The notes under the pieces are model-generated. The model searched no databases. It was not told the origin of the DNA and was given only the letters and a program-made list of their open reading frames with translations. The translations under genes were made by a program, and so were the position numbers. A stretch of DNA of 5,515 nt from Chloroflexota bacterium (GTDB lineage Bacteria > Chloroflexota > Anaerolineae > B4-G1), in the NCBI GenBank assembly GCA_011046405.1, contig DSAR01000468.1, positions 1-5,515 of the forward strand, given 5' to 3'. Every line of letters starts with the position of its first letter. Within the stretch, counting starts at the first letter, position 1. Below are positions 1-5,511 of the stretch, piece after piece.

Positions 1-1497
1 CTGATCGCCAGCACACAAATGCACAATCACACGCCAGAACGGATCGCCTTCCTGGAACAGGTCGGCTTCAGCCGCGTCATCCTGGCCCGTGAACTCAGCC
101 TGGCCCAGATCCGGGCCATCAGCCAGGCAACGACGATCGAGTTGGAGGCTTTCATCCACGGCACGCTGTGCGTCAGCTACAGTGGGCAATGCTACATGAG
201 CTACGCCATCGGCGGGCGGAGCGGCAATCGCGGCGAATGCGCCCAACCCTGTCGCCGGCTTTACAGCCTGGTTGATCGGGAGGGTCAGACGTTGGTCAGC
301 GACCGGTATCTCCTCTCACTAAAGGACCTGAACCTGACCTCGCACCTGGCTGAGTTGATCGATGCCGGCGTCTGCTCCTTCAAGATTGAGGGCCGTATGA
401 AGGACCAGGCTTATGTCACCAACGTAGTCAGCCACTACCGCCGTGAGATCGACCGGATTCTGGAAAGTCGGGGGCTATTGAAGAGCTCATCCGGCCAGAG
501 TCAGATCGATTTCACGCCTGACCCGGTCAAGACCTTCAATCGGGGTTATAGCACGCACTTTTTGCACGATCGCGCCGAGTCGCCCGGCGCCATCGACACA
601 CCCAAAATGATCGGCGAGCTCGTGGGTCGCGTCGTCGCCGTGGGCCGGCGCACTTTCACGTTGGATACTGCCGTCCCACTCCACCCGGGCGATGGGATTT
701 GCTTTTTTGACCAAAATCACCGGCTGGGCGGCACACTGGTCAACAAAGTGCGCGCTCGGGTCGTCACGCCCAACCAGATAGTGGGTATCAAGCCGGGCAC
801 GCTGATCTACCGCAACCACGACCACGCTTTCCTGAAGGAGTTGGAGAAAAGCCACGTCGAGCGCACAGTCGGCGTACGGCTCGAACTTGGCGAGACCGCC
901 ACCGGACTCACGCTCTCGGCCGCCAACGAGGATGGTAACATCGCCACCGTCGAGATGGCCAACGAAAAAGCTCGGGCCAGAAAACCAGATCTGGCGCTCT
1001 CAAACGCTCACGAGCAACTGCGCAAAATGGGCGGTACGGCATTCCGATTCCAGGGGTTGGACGTTCAATGGCGAAATGTCTACTTCGCGCCGTTTTCTGT
1101 CTTAAACGAACTGCGCCGTCGGGTATTGGAGGAACTGCTGGACGTCCGTCTTCAAAATCGGCCGATTGCCCGGCAATTGCTCGTCAAGAACGACGTGGCG
1201 TATCCCGCCCAACGACTCTCCTACCGGGGCAACGTCCTCAACCAACAAGCTGCCGCGTTCTATCGCCGTCACGGCGTCGTGGAGATCGAGCCAGCCATCG
1301 AGTCAGGCCTGGACGTGCAAGGGCGAGTCGTCATGCGCACCCGGTACTGCATCAAGCACCAAGTCGGCCTGTGTCCCCGGCTGGATGATCCCCCCGCCAT
1401 CCAGGAACCGCTCTACCTGGTCGACGAGGACGAGCATCACTACGAACTCCGCTTCGATTGCGTCGCCTGTGAGATGGAAGTGCTCGCCTTTGGCTAA
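1..1497 (+). CDS. U32 family peptidase/RNA hydroxylase-like protein, 5' partial
   Basis: The frame is open from base 1. The six codons before the first ATG (position 19) read LIASTQ and join it as ASTQM, a conserved stretch inside U32 proteins, so that ATG is internal and the N-terminus is missing. Numbering from that Met, residues 43-61 (EAF..GTLC....GQCYMS) match the U32 signature except Thr where Ser/Ala is usual, followed by GGRSGNRGECAQPCR (65-79). C51, C58, C74 and C78 lie in this block. A DUF3656-like domain covers about 280-400, and the C-terminus has RYCIKHQVGLC (443-452) and FDCVACE (479-485). In E. coli, U32 relatives RlhA and TrhP take part in RNA hydroxylation, and UbiU/UbiV bind 4Fe-4S clusters; proteolysis is poorly supported for the family. 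The size (498 visible residues plus a missing start) and DUF3656 point to the long RlhA/YdcP-like type. Family assignment is firm; the substrate is unknown. Confidence 0.93.
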   Translation: MIASTQMHNHTPERIAFLEQVGFSRVILARELSLAQIRAISQATTIELEAFIHGTLCVSYSGQCYMSYAIGGRSGNRGECAQPCRRLYSLVDREGQTLVSDRYLLSLKDLNLTSHLAELIDAGVCSFKIEGRMKDQAYVTNVVSHYRREIDRILESRGLLKSSSGQSQIDFTPDPVKTFNRGYSTHFLHDRAESPGAIDTPKMIGELVGRVVAVGRRTFTLDTAVPLHPGDGICFFDQNHRLGGTLVNKVRARVVTPNQIVGIKPGTLIYRNHDHAFLKELEKSHVERTVGVRLELGETATGLTLSAANEDGNIATVEMANEKARARKPDLALSNAHEQLRKMGGTAFRFQGLDVQWRNVYFAPFSVLNELRRRVLEELLDVRLQNRPIARQLLVKNDVAYPAQRLSYRGNVLNQQAAAFYRRHGVVEIEPAIESGLDVQGRVVMRTRYCIKHQVGLCPRLDDPPAIQEPLYLVDEDEHHYELRFDCVACEMEVLAFG

Positions 1498-1572
1498 GTT
1501 GGCCTCCTGATCGCTGCCACAGGCAATCATCTGCAGCAAAGCGATTCTCATGACTCTCAATACCGATCTCAT
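1498..1572. other. Short convergent intergenic gap with weak stem
   Basis: This 75-bp gap separates the stop codons of two convergent genes. ATCGCT (1510-1515) can pair with AGCGAT (1540-1545), and GCTGC (1513-1517) overlaps an alternative pairing with GCAGC (1533-1537). A bidirectional terminator is expected here from the gene layout, but neither strand shows a clear T-tract, so this is only a possible structure. Confidence 0.2.
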
Positions 1573-2648
1573 CTAATCCATCCCCACACTGATGATGTAA
1601 AGCGCCTCCTCCTCGCCATTCACGCCCAGCAAGTCATTGAGGGCTTCATCAAGGAATGCGCCCACCGGGCAGGCGCCCAACCCCATTGAGGCAGCTGCCA
1701 GGCAGAGGTTCTGCCCGATGTGGCCCGCCTCCAGCATGACGGAGCGGTACGCGCGCTCCCGGTATTTCCAGCGGGTGCGTTGGAAAATCGCGGAGAGAAC
1801 GAAGCAGACGTTGGCCTGCCCCAGGAAGGCCTGCCCCAATCCTACCCGCGTTATAGCGGCGCGGCAGTCCTCTGCCGCAGCAATTCGAGCCCGTGTGTCT
1901 GCACGGCGTAATGGTAGATCCCCGGCTCCAGCCCGGCGACGTCATGCGCCACGGCGTACAACTCGATGGGATAGAGCGCCCCGGCCGAGGGGGCTGCGCG
2001 GAAGTCCCACCGCTCCTCGGTGATGCCCTGGGCAGCGTGAAGCAAATACGAGAGTTGCTCCAAGGGCAGGGATCCATCCGTATAATCCCGCACCGAGCGG
2101 CGCGTCTCGACCGCCTCTTCCATTGACAAACCCCGAAAGCCTCTTGGATCAGGCAGGGTGATCTGTCGAGCGTCGGGATAGGTCTTGTAGCGCTCCGGCT
2201 GTGTGCCCCAGTCGAGCAGGGCGCCCAGAGCCTGTAAATAACCCGGCTTGCTCCACTGATGGTACAACTCACCCAGATCGGTATCCTCACCGGGGCGTTC
2301 GAGCACCCGTCGACGGGGTAACAGACGTCCCAGGATAAAGCCCCCCACGGCTGCCAGGCCGGAGATGACAAAGTCCCTTCGTCCTCGCGCGGGCGAACGT
2401 TCAGCCGGCGTCTCCGGTCGCTCGCGGCGTTTACGGAGCCCCAATCGCTTCCGGAGATAAGCCATCACCTTTCGCCAATTGAGGGCCAGGTGCACCGTCG
2501 CCAGCGCAGCAGTGACGTAACCGGCTGCAGGATGTAAAGCAAACTGCGGGAAGCCAAAGACGTCAGCCACCAGCCCACTGAACGTCACATATAGGCCACT
2601 GACGAGCATGGCAACGATCACCAGATAATCCAGGTCTTTTCGTCTCAT
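1573..2648 (-). pseudogene. Membrane-anchored SagB/ThcOx-type nitroreductase, frameshifted
   Basis: Two minus-strand frames together make one protein: 2648 to about 1872 (N-terminal 259 residues) and about 1872 to the TAG at 1573-1575. Restoring one base gives 358 residues. The start ATG (2646-2648) follows AGAGGGG at suitable spacing. Residues 7-30 and 40-60 are hydrophobic helices with H39 and H53 and a HLALNWR end, resembling DUF4405. A very basic stretch (60-91) leads to GRRDF plus a third hydrophobic segment (92-110), resembling a Tat signal anchor. The flavin domain follows: YHQWSK (129-134), RRSVRDY (183-189), PSAGALYPIELY (220-231), then in the second frame LEAGHIGQNLCLAAASMGLGACPVGAF (307-332 approx.) and SVG at the end. 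SagB-like enzymes are FMN-dependent oxidoreductases; those in peptide clusters oxidise azolines. No peptide, cyclodehydratase or YcaO gene is nearby, so the substrate is unknown. Both halves are otherwise intact, so a recent mutation or a sequencing error is likely. Confidence 0.85.
1866..1878 (-). other. Frameshift site in the nitroreductase gene
   Basis: On the minus strand the upstream frame reads LLRQ then RTAAPL and stops at a TAA within 1851-1853. The -1 frame read from the same point gives EDCRAAITRVGLGQAF, which continues into the conserved C-terminal half without a stop. Adding one G after the codon CAG (near 1872) joins the two smoothly as LLRQEDCRAA. No slippery heptamer is visible, so programmed frameshifting is not favoured. 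The TTG at 1837-1839, which would open the second half alone, has no convincing ribosome binding site and would cut into the fold. Confidence 0.75.
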
Positions 2649-2662
2649 AACACCCCTCTCTC
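2649..2662 (-). promoter_or_regulatory. Ribosome binding site of the nitroreductase gene
   Basis: The minus strand reads GAGAGGGGTGTT directly before the ATG at 2648. The purine run AGAGGGG sits about five bases from the start codon and supports this start. No convincing -35/-10 pair was found upstream of it. Confidence 0.5.
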
Positions 2663-2669
2663 ATACTTC

Positions 2670-2750
2670 TCAAAACACCTCCATCTGATCCCGGACATCG
2701 AACCCGTCATTTTCCAACAGGCTGACCGCCAGGCAGAGAGCCATCGAGTA
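2670..2750 (-). pseudogene. Remnant of an ADP-ribosylglycohydrolase (DraG-type) gene
   Basis: On the minus strand, the frame ending at the TGA 2670-2672 reads YSMALCLAVSLLENDG followed by FDVRDQMEVF. This resembles the part of ADP-ribosylglycohydrolases that follows the metal-binding TDDT motif, where the family commonly has T-x-M-A-L-x-L-A-x-S-L then G-F-D-x-x-D-Q-M-E. Only about 26 residues are recognisable. The TDDT metal ligands are replaced by RRYS, the N-terminal glycine-rich motif and the rest of the roughly 300-residue enzyme are absent, and a stop falls where family members usually continue with a Tyr/Trp-rich stretch. It cannot be functional. It lies just upstream of the nitroreductase start and was probably left by deletion or repeat insertion. 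The match is from memory of the family, so confidence is moderate. Confidence 0.5.
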
Positions 2751-2794
2751 TCTTCTCAATAAACCGGGGGCTTGTTTGTACTTGTGGCTCTCTG
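2734..2794. repeat. 10-bp perfect inverted repeat upstream of the nitroreductase
   Basis: CAGAGAGCCA (2734-2743) is the exact reverse complement of TGGCTCTCTG (2785-2794). Pairing continues past a 3/2-base internal loop as AGTA (2747-2750) with TACT (2779-2782), leaving a loop of about 28 bases. The left arm lies inside the DraG-type remnant. There is no T-tract for a terminator. It may be a repeat edge, a leader structure or chance. Confidence 0.4.
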
Positions 2795-2828
2795 TTAGTT
2801 CACCTGCTCGGCTTAGCAAGCGGTCAAT

Positions 2829-3016
2829 TTTTCGCCACGAATGACACGAATTGTCACTAATCTTTGGGTTTTTCGTGTTAATTCGTGCAAACCTGTCCTG
2901 AGCGTAGTCGAAGGATTCGTGACTAATCTCTCACCGTGGCCATGCGAAATCCCAAAGAACCTTAAAACTGAAATTCGTGGCATCCGTCCATTCGTGTCAT
3001 TCGTGATCCAAAGATG
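2829..3016. repeat. CACGAAT-type inverted-repeat element
   Basis: The arms CACGAATGACACGAAT (2836-2851) and ATTCGTGTCATTCGTG (2990-3005) are perfect 16-bp reverse complements. Further degenerate CACGAAT/ATTCGTG units lie inside (for example around 2874-2888, 2915-2921 and 2972-2979), and CTTTGGG (2862-2868) is matched by CCCAAAG (2951-2957). The element is clearly less GC-rich than the neighbouring genes. Arrays of such units are a common dispersed intergenic repeat in environmental bacteria. Both strands have short open frames across it, but these are low-complexity translations of the repeat, not genes. Confidence 0.65.
2896..2915. repeat. Dispersed motif TCCTGAGCGTAGTCGAAGGA
   Basis: This 20-bp imperfect palindrome (TCCT...AGGA ends) sits inside the CACGAAT element. 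Very similar words of the form TCCTGAGC...GTCGAAGGA recur in large numbers in intergenic DNA of several environmental lineages, notably Chloroflexota. Its position suggests that it was inserted into, or grew together with, the surrounding repeat. Only one copy is visible here. Confidence 0.5.
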
Positions 3017-3045
3017 TCGGCCCCTCTTTACCAACAAGATCACAC

Positions 3046-5055
3046 TCAGCCCAAGCCGGGGCGTCCCACGGCGGTGAAGGTCAGTACCGTCTCCAGGTAG
3101 ATGTGCTTCCCCCATCCGCCCTTGACGGGTGCCGTTCGATCCTCACGGGTCACGTGTACCTCGACCTGCTCAGCGCCAGCCCGACGGGCCTGCTCGGCCA
3201 AGAGCCCCGGCACGACGTCTTCTGCATAGGCGACGCTTTGCACCAGGTTTTCGAAATCGCGCACGCCGTCGGGCAGGTGGACGCGGAATTCACGCCGCTC
3301 TCCCGTCAGAGGCTGAACGAGCACGCGCATCTGCTGCACCACGCCGCCGAGCACGGCCCCCAGGGCATTCGCCACACCAGCGTGTTCGGGGATGAGCAGT
3401 TCGGTGTGCAAGCGCTCGGCTGCGGGAGGTGCATAGACCTCGACCGGCGCGCCGATGGCCACAATGGGCTGTTTGAGCGTCAGACGACAATCCAAACTTG
3501 ATTCCCCGGGACCATTCAAAGCGCGGGTCAGGAGCGCGCGGGCGCTCGGCTCCCCCTCCCAGTCCGGCAGGATACCCTCATCGCCCAACGCCTTGCTGAC
3601 CAGCGCCCGGGCCACACGATCAGAGACGTCGGCTACCACCCGCTCGCACAGCGTCCGGGGTGAAAGCCCCGTCTGCCGCGCCAACAGCCTGGCGCCCAAC
3701 GCTGCCGCCTCGGTGCACCAGGGCCGGAATTGCCCTAGGACGTGAAGCGCGTCAGTGGGCGTGAAGCCAGCTCGCAGAATCAATTGTTGGTCGACCAGGC
3801 GCTCGATTTGCCGTCGCACCAGAAAACCGTAGCGCCCCCGGTCTGTCAGGGCGATCAGCGACTGCGGCCCATCCACCAAGTAATCGATCAATTCCCGATC
3901 CTCGGGCGGCATAGCGCGGCTGACCCGTCGCTGGAGCAACACGAATTGGCCCGCCAGATCGTGCTCTCGCTCCTCGTCCACCTGACGCTGTAGCTCGTCC
4001 AGCACCTGAGGATATTGCGAGGCCAACAGACAGAGCGGAATCACCCGCCTGGGGCCAATCGACAATCCGTCGCTGTCCACGAGGCTCGCGCCGCCAACCG
4101 TCACCTGGCTATCGCCACCCAACCCCACGGTATGCACGTCCACCGCCTGGACCATTGTCCGCCACCGGCCAACCTGCGCGCCCTCGGGGTTGATCCGCGG
4201 GCGCCCATCCTTCAACATAGCGATGTCCGTCGTCGTACCGCCGACGTCCACCACCCAGACGTCGCGCCGGCCCGAAAGACGCCACGCACCAATCACACTA
4301 GCTGCTGGTCCCGAAAGAACGGTCTCGATGGGGCGCAGCATCGCCCATTCAGCCCGCACCAGCGAACCATCCCCCTTGACCACCATCAGGGGCGCATCGA
4401 CCCCCAGATCGGCCAACGTCTGCCGCACGGTGAGCGTCAGTTCCTGCAACAACGGGATCAAGCGGGCATTGAGCGCCACCGTCGTCGCCCGGCGCACCGA
4501 GTTCAAGCGGGTGGTCAGCTCGTGCCCGCAGGCGACCGGCAGATCGGTCAGCTCCCGCACCATCTCGCGCGCCCGCCGTTCGTGGGTCGGATTCCGCACG
4601 CCGAAATAACCGGAGATGGCGAAAGCCTCCACCTGATCGCGATAGGCCAGGATCGCCTCCCGGACGGCTGCCTCGTCCAACGGTTCGACCTCGTCGCCGG
4701 CGCCGTCGTGTCCCCCGCGCACGTGAACGACGTTGGGCGTCGCCAGTTCGCGCTCGAAACCGTATTGTTCCAACAGATCCTGGTCGTAGCCGATGAGCAG
4801 AAGGCAAATCGGACTGCCGCGCCCCTCGACGCTGGCGTTGGTCGCCAACGTGGTGGAAAGGGCCACCAGGTGCACGTCGCCGGGCGCGACATCCTCTCTA
4901 TCGAACACTGCCGCCGCTGCGTCATGGATTCCCAGCGACAAATCGTGGTGGGTCGTCAGCGCCTTGGCTGCAGCCAGCACCGTAGCGCTCTCGTGATCCA
5001 CCAAGGCGGCGTCGGTGTATGTGCCGCCAGTATCAATCCCTAATGCAATGGACAT
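3046..5055 (-). CDS. Hydantoinase/oxoprolinase family protein (HyuA-like, single chain)
   Basis: This complete 669-residue protein runs from the ATG at 5053-5055 to the TGA at 3046-3048. It opens with the ASKHA phosphate-1 motif GIDTGGTYTDA (6-16). STTLATNA (67-74), SVRRATTVALNARL (186-199), ETVLSGPAASVIGA (244-257), the phosphate-2 motif VVDVGGTTTDIAML (268-281) and VHTVGLGGDS (307-316) follow. Classical HyuA/5-oxoprolinase chains have GAGGGS at the last site, so this belongs to a divergent clade. Residues about 386-441 form a helical insert ending LTPTD-like as FTPTDALHVLG, with the look of a winged helix. PEHAGVANALGAVLG (556-570) and a YLETVLTFTAVGRP end are family-typical. Known members use ATP to open cyclic amides such as hydantoins or 5-oxoproline. 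No HyuB-like partner is in the window, so the substrate and even hydrolase activity are uncertain. Upstream DNA holds a candidate promoter and hairpin. Confidence 0.9.
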   Translation of the reverse strand: MSIALGIDTGGTYTDAALVDHESATVLAAAKALTTHHDLSLGIHDAAAAVFDREDVAPGDVHLVALSTTLATNASVEGRGSPICLLLIGYDQDLLEQYGFERELATPNVVHVRGGHDGAGDEVEPLDEAAVREAILAYRDQVEAFAISGYFGVRNPTHERRAREMVRELTDLPVACGHELTTRLNSVRRATTVALNARLIPLLQELTLTVRQTLADLGVDAPLMVVKGDGSLVRAEWAMLRPIETVLSGPAASVIGAWRLSGRRDVWVVDVGGTTTDIAMLKDGRPRINPEGAQVGRWRTMVQAVDVHTVGLGGDSQVTVGGASLVDSDGLSIGPRRVIPLCLLASQYPQVLDELQRQVDEEREHDLAGQFVLLQRRVSRAMPPEDRELIDYLVDGPQSLIALTDRGRYGFLVRRQIERLVDQQLILRAGFTPTDALHVLGQFRPWCTEAAALGARLLARQTGLSPRTLCERVVADVSDRVARALVSKALGDEGILPDWEGEPSARALLTRALNGPGESSLDCRLTLKQPIVAIGAPVEVYAPPAAERLHTELLIPEHAGVANALGAVLGGVVQQMRVLVQPLTGERREFRVHLPDGVRDFENLVQSVAYAEDVVPGLLAEQARRAGAEQVEVHVTREDRTAPVKGGWGKHIYLETVLTFTAVGRPGLG

Positions 5056-5068
5056 ATGCCCTTCCCGA
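5056..5068 (-). promoter_or_regulatory. Ribosome binding site of the hydantoinase-family gene
   Basis: The minus strand reads GGGAAGGGCAT before the ATG at 5055. The purine run is a reasonable Shine-Dalgarno but sits close, only about four bases from the start. The first residues MSIALGIDTGG place the phosphate-binding loop at the usual distance, which also supports this start. Confidence 0.45.
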
Positions 5069-5077
5069 TAAACGTGA

Positions 5078-5102
5078 GCCAGCGAGAGACGATCTCGCTG
5101 GC
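5078..5102. repeat. Perfect 10-bp hairpin in the hydantoinase leader
   Basis: GCCAGCGAGA (5078-5087) and TCTCGCTGGC (5093-5102) pair perfectly around a five-base loop. On the minus strand it lies just after a -10-like TAAAAT and about 22 bases before the start codon, so it could be an operator or a stem at the 5' end of the mRNA. On the plus strand it is followed by CCTATTTT and resembles a weak terminator, but no plus-strand gene leads into it. Confidence 0.6.
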
Positions 5103-5103
5103 C

Positions 5104-5114
5104 CTATTTTAACA
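5104..5114 (-). promoter_or_regulatory. Candidate extended -10 promoter for the hydantoinase-family gene
   Basis: The minus strand reads TGTTAAAAT, an extended -10 (TGn then TAAAAT, 5106-5111). No good -35 hexamer lies 16-18 bases upstream. A start site about seven bases on would fall at the edge of the perfect hairpin. The element is adjacent to a dispersed repeat that may have supplied the AT-rich DNA. This is a pattern call only. Confidence 0.3.
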
Positions 5115-5120
5115 CATCTT

Positions 5121-5385
5121 TTACACAGAGCTACTCAGAGGAGACATAGAGACTCGCAGGGGTAACCGTTCAGGGGGGCGTATGTCGTTAGTAAAAGAAC
5201 ATGGGTTACAGGATTATCGGATCGTTTTGATTTTCCGACATGTTCTCGCTCCCGGAGAACCGATCCGTTAATCCCCCGAATCCGTGTTCTTTTTATACGC
5301 CTCCCTGAATGCTTACTCGCAGAGAACTGAAACTAAAGTTTTTCTCCGTGCATCTCCGTGAAAGGCTCTGCGCCTCTCAGTGTAA
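5121..5385. repeat. Degenerate palindromic repeat interrupted by a MITE-like insertion
   Basis: TTACACAGAG (5121-5130) pairs with CTCAGTGTAA (5376-5385) at nine of ten positions, and the palindrome centre is AAACTAAAGTTT (5330-5341). Between them run CAGAG/CTCTG-rich arms with many mismatches. Removing 5162-5316 and one copy of the target duplication leaves about 102 bp of nearly symmetric sequence, so the repeat was there first and was split later. Repeats made of CACAGAG/CTCCGTG words are a common dispersed intergenic class in environmental bacteria. Confidence 0.6.
5154..5324. mobile_element. 155-bp MITE-like element with IS66-type ends and 8-bp target duplication
   Basis: The element proper is 5162-5316. 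Its left arm starts GTAACCGTTCAGGGGGGCGT and its right end is the reverse complement of GTAAGCATTCAGGGAGGCGT. The arms continue inward with GCGTAT/ATACGC, AAAAGAACA (5193-5201) with TGTTCTTTT (5285-5293), and GATTATCGGATCG (5213-5225 approx.) with CGATCCGTTAATC, leaving a loop of about 31 bases (5227-5257). The flanks TCGCAGGG (5154-5161) and TCGCAGAG (5317-5324) match at seven of eight positions, as expected for a slightly aged 8-bp target duplication. IS66-family elements have GTAA ends and 8-bp duplications, so an IS66-family transposase probably moved it. It carries no gene. Confidence 0.75.
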
Positions 5386-5418
5386 CTATAATGTAACTGC
5401 TCAGCCTACGTGTGCAGT
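5386..5418. other. Unassigned intergenic DNA
   Basis: This short AT-richer stretch lies between the CACAGAG-type repeat and the first terminal palindrome. The word TGTAACT occurs twice here (5381-5387 and 5392-5398). Nothing else is recognisable. Confidence 0.3.
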
Positions 5419-5434
5419 GCGGATCACAATCCGC
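5419..5434. repeat. Palindrome GCGGATCACAATCCGC
   Basis: This is a six-base perfect stem (GCGGAT/ATCCGC) around CACA. Its core CGGATCACAATCCG is the reverse complement of the core of the palindrome at 5494-5511. Words of this kind are widespread REP-like dispersed repeats in environmental genomes. Confidence 0.55.
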
Positions 5435-5493
5435 GTCGATGGTGCAAGGGCCATCATGGGTGGTGACGGAAGCCAACACGTCGCCTGTAAACT

Positions 5494-5511
5494 GCCGGAT
5501 TGTGATCCGGC
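5494..5511. repeat. Palindrome GCCGGATTGTGATCCGGC
   Basis: This is a seven-base perfect stem (GCCGGAT/ATCCGGC) around TGTG. It is inverted relative to the palindrome at 5419-5434, so the two can form either two separate hairpins or one long-range stem enclosing about 59 bases. The enclosed DNA includes GATGG (5438-5442) and CCATC (5451-5455), which could form a small inner stem. The element may continue past the window edge. Confidence 0.55.

Noticed and set aside
1837..1876. Programmed -1 frameshifting in the nitroreductase
   Set aside because: No X-XXY-YYZ slippery heptamer or obvious downstream structure is visible; a simple one-base loss explains the break.
1649..2371. 240-codon minus-strand frame overlapping the nitroreductase
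   Set aside because: Its translation is low-complexity and unlike any family, while the overlapping frames carry continuous SagB-type sequence.
2829..3016. CRISPR array
   Set aside because: The repeated words are inverted and degenerate, of irregular spacing, and there are no cas genes.
2813..3115. Short open frames on both strands across the intergenic repeat
   Set aside because: They translate CACGAAT-type repeat units and run into the end of the hydantoinase-family gene; no ribosome binding site or domain was seen.
4015..5043. Long plus-strand open frame (342 codons) opposite the hydantoinase-family gene
   Set aside because: It is antisense to clearly conserved coding sequence; its translation is rich in His, Arg, Gln and Pro with no recognisable motif, as expected for a shadow frame in GC-rich DNA.
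1573..5055. Two-gene operon of the hydantoinase-family gene and the nitroreductase
   Set aside because: They share a strand, but 397 bp of repeat and pseudogene debris separates them and the second gene shows no functional link to the first.
5078..5110. Rho-independent terminator on the plus strand
   Set aside because: The hairpin is followed by only four T residues after CCTA, and no plus-strand gene lies upstream to be terminated.
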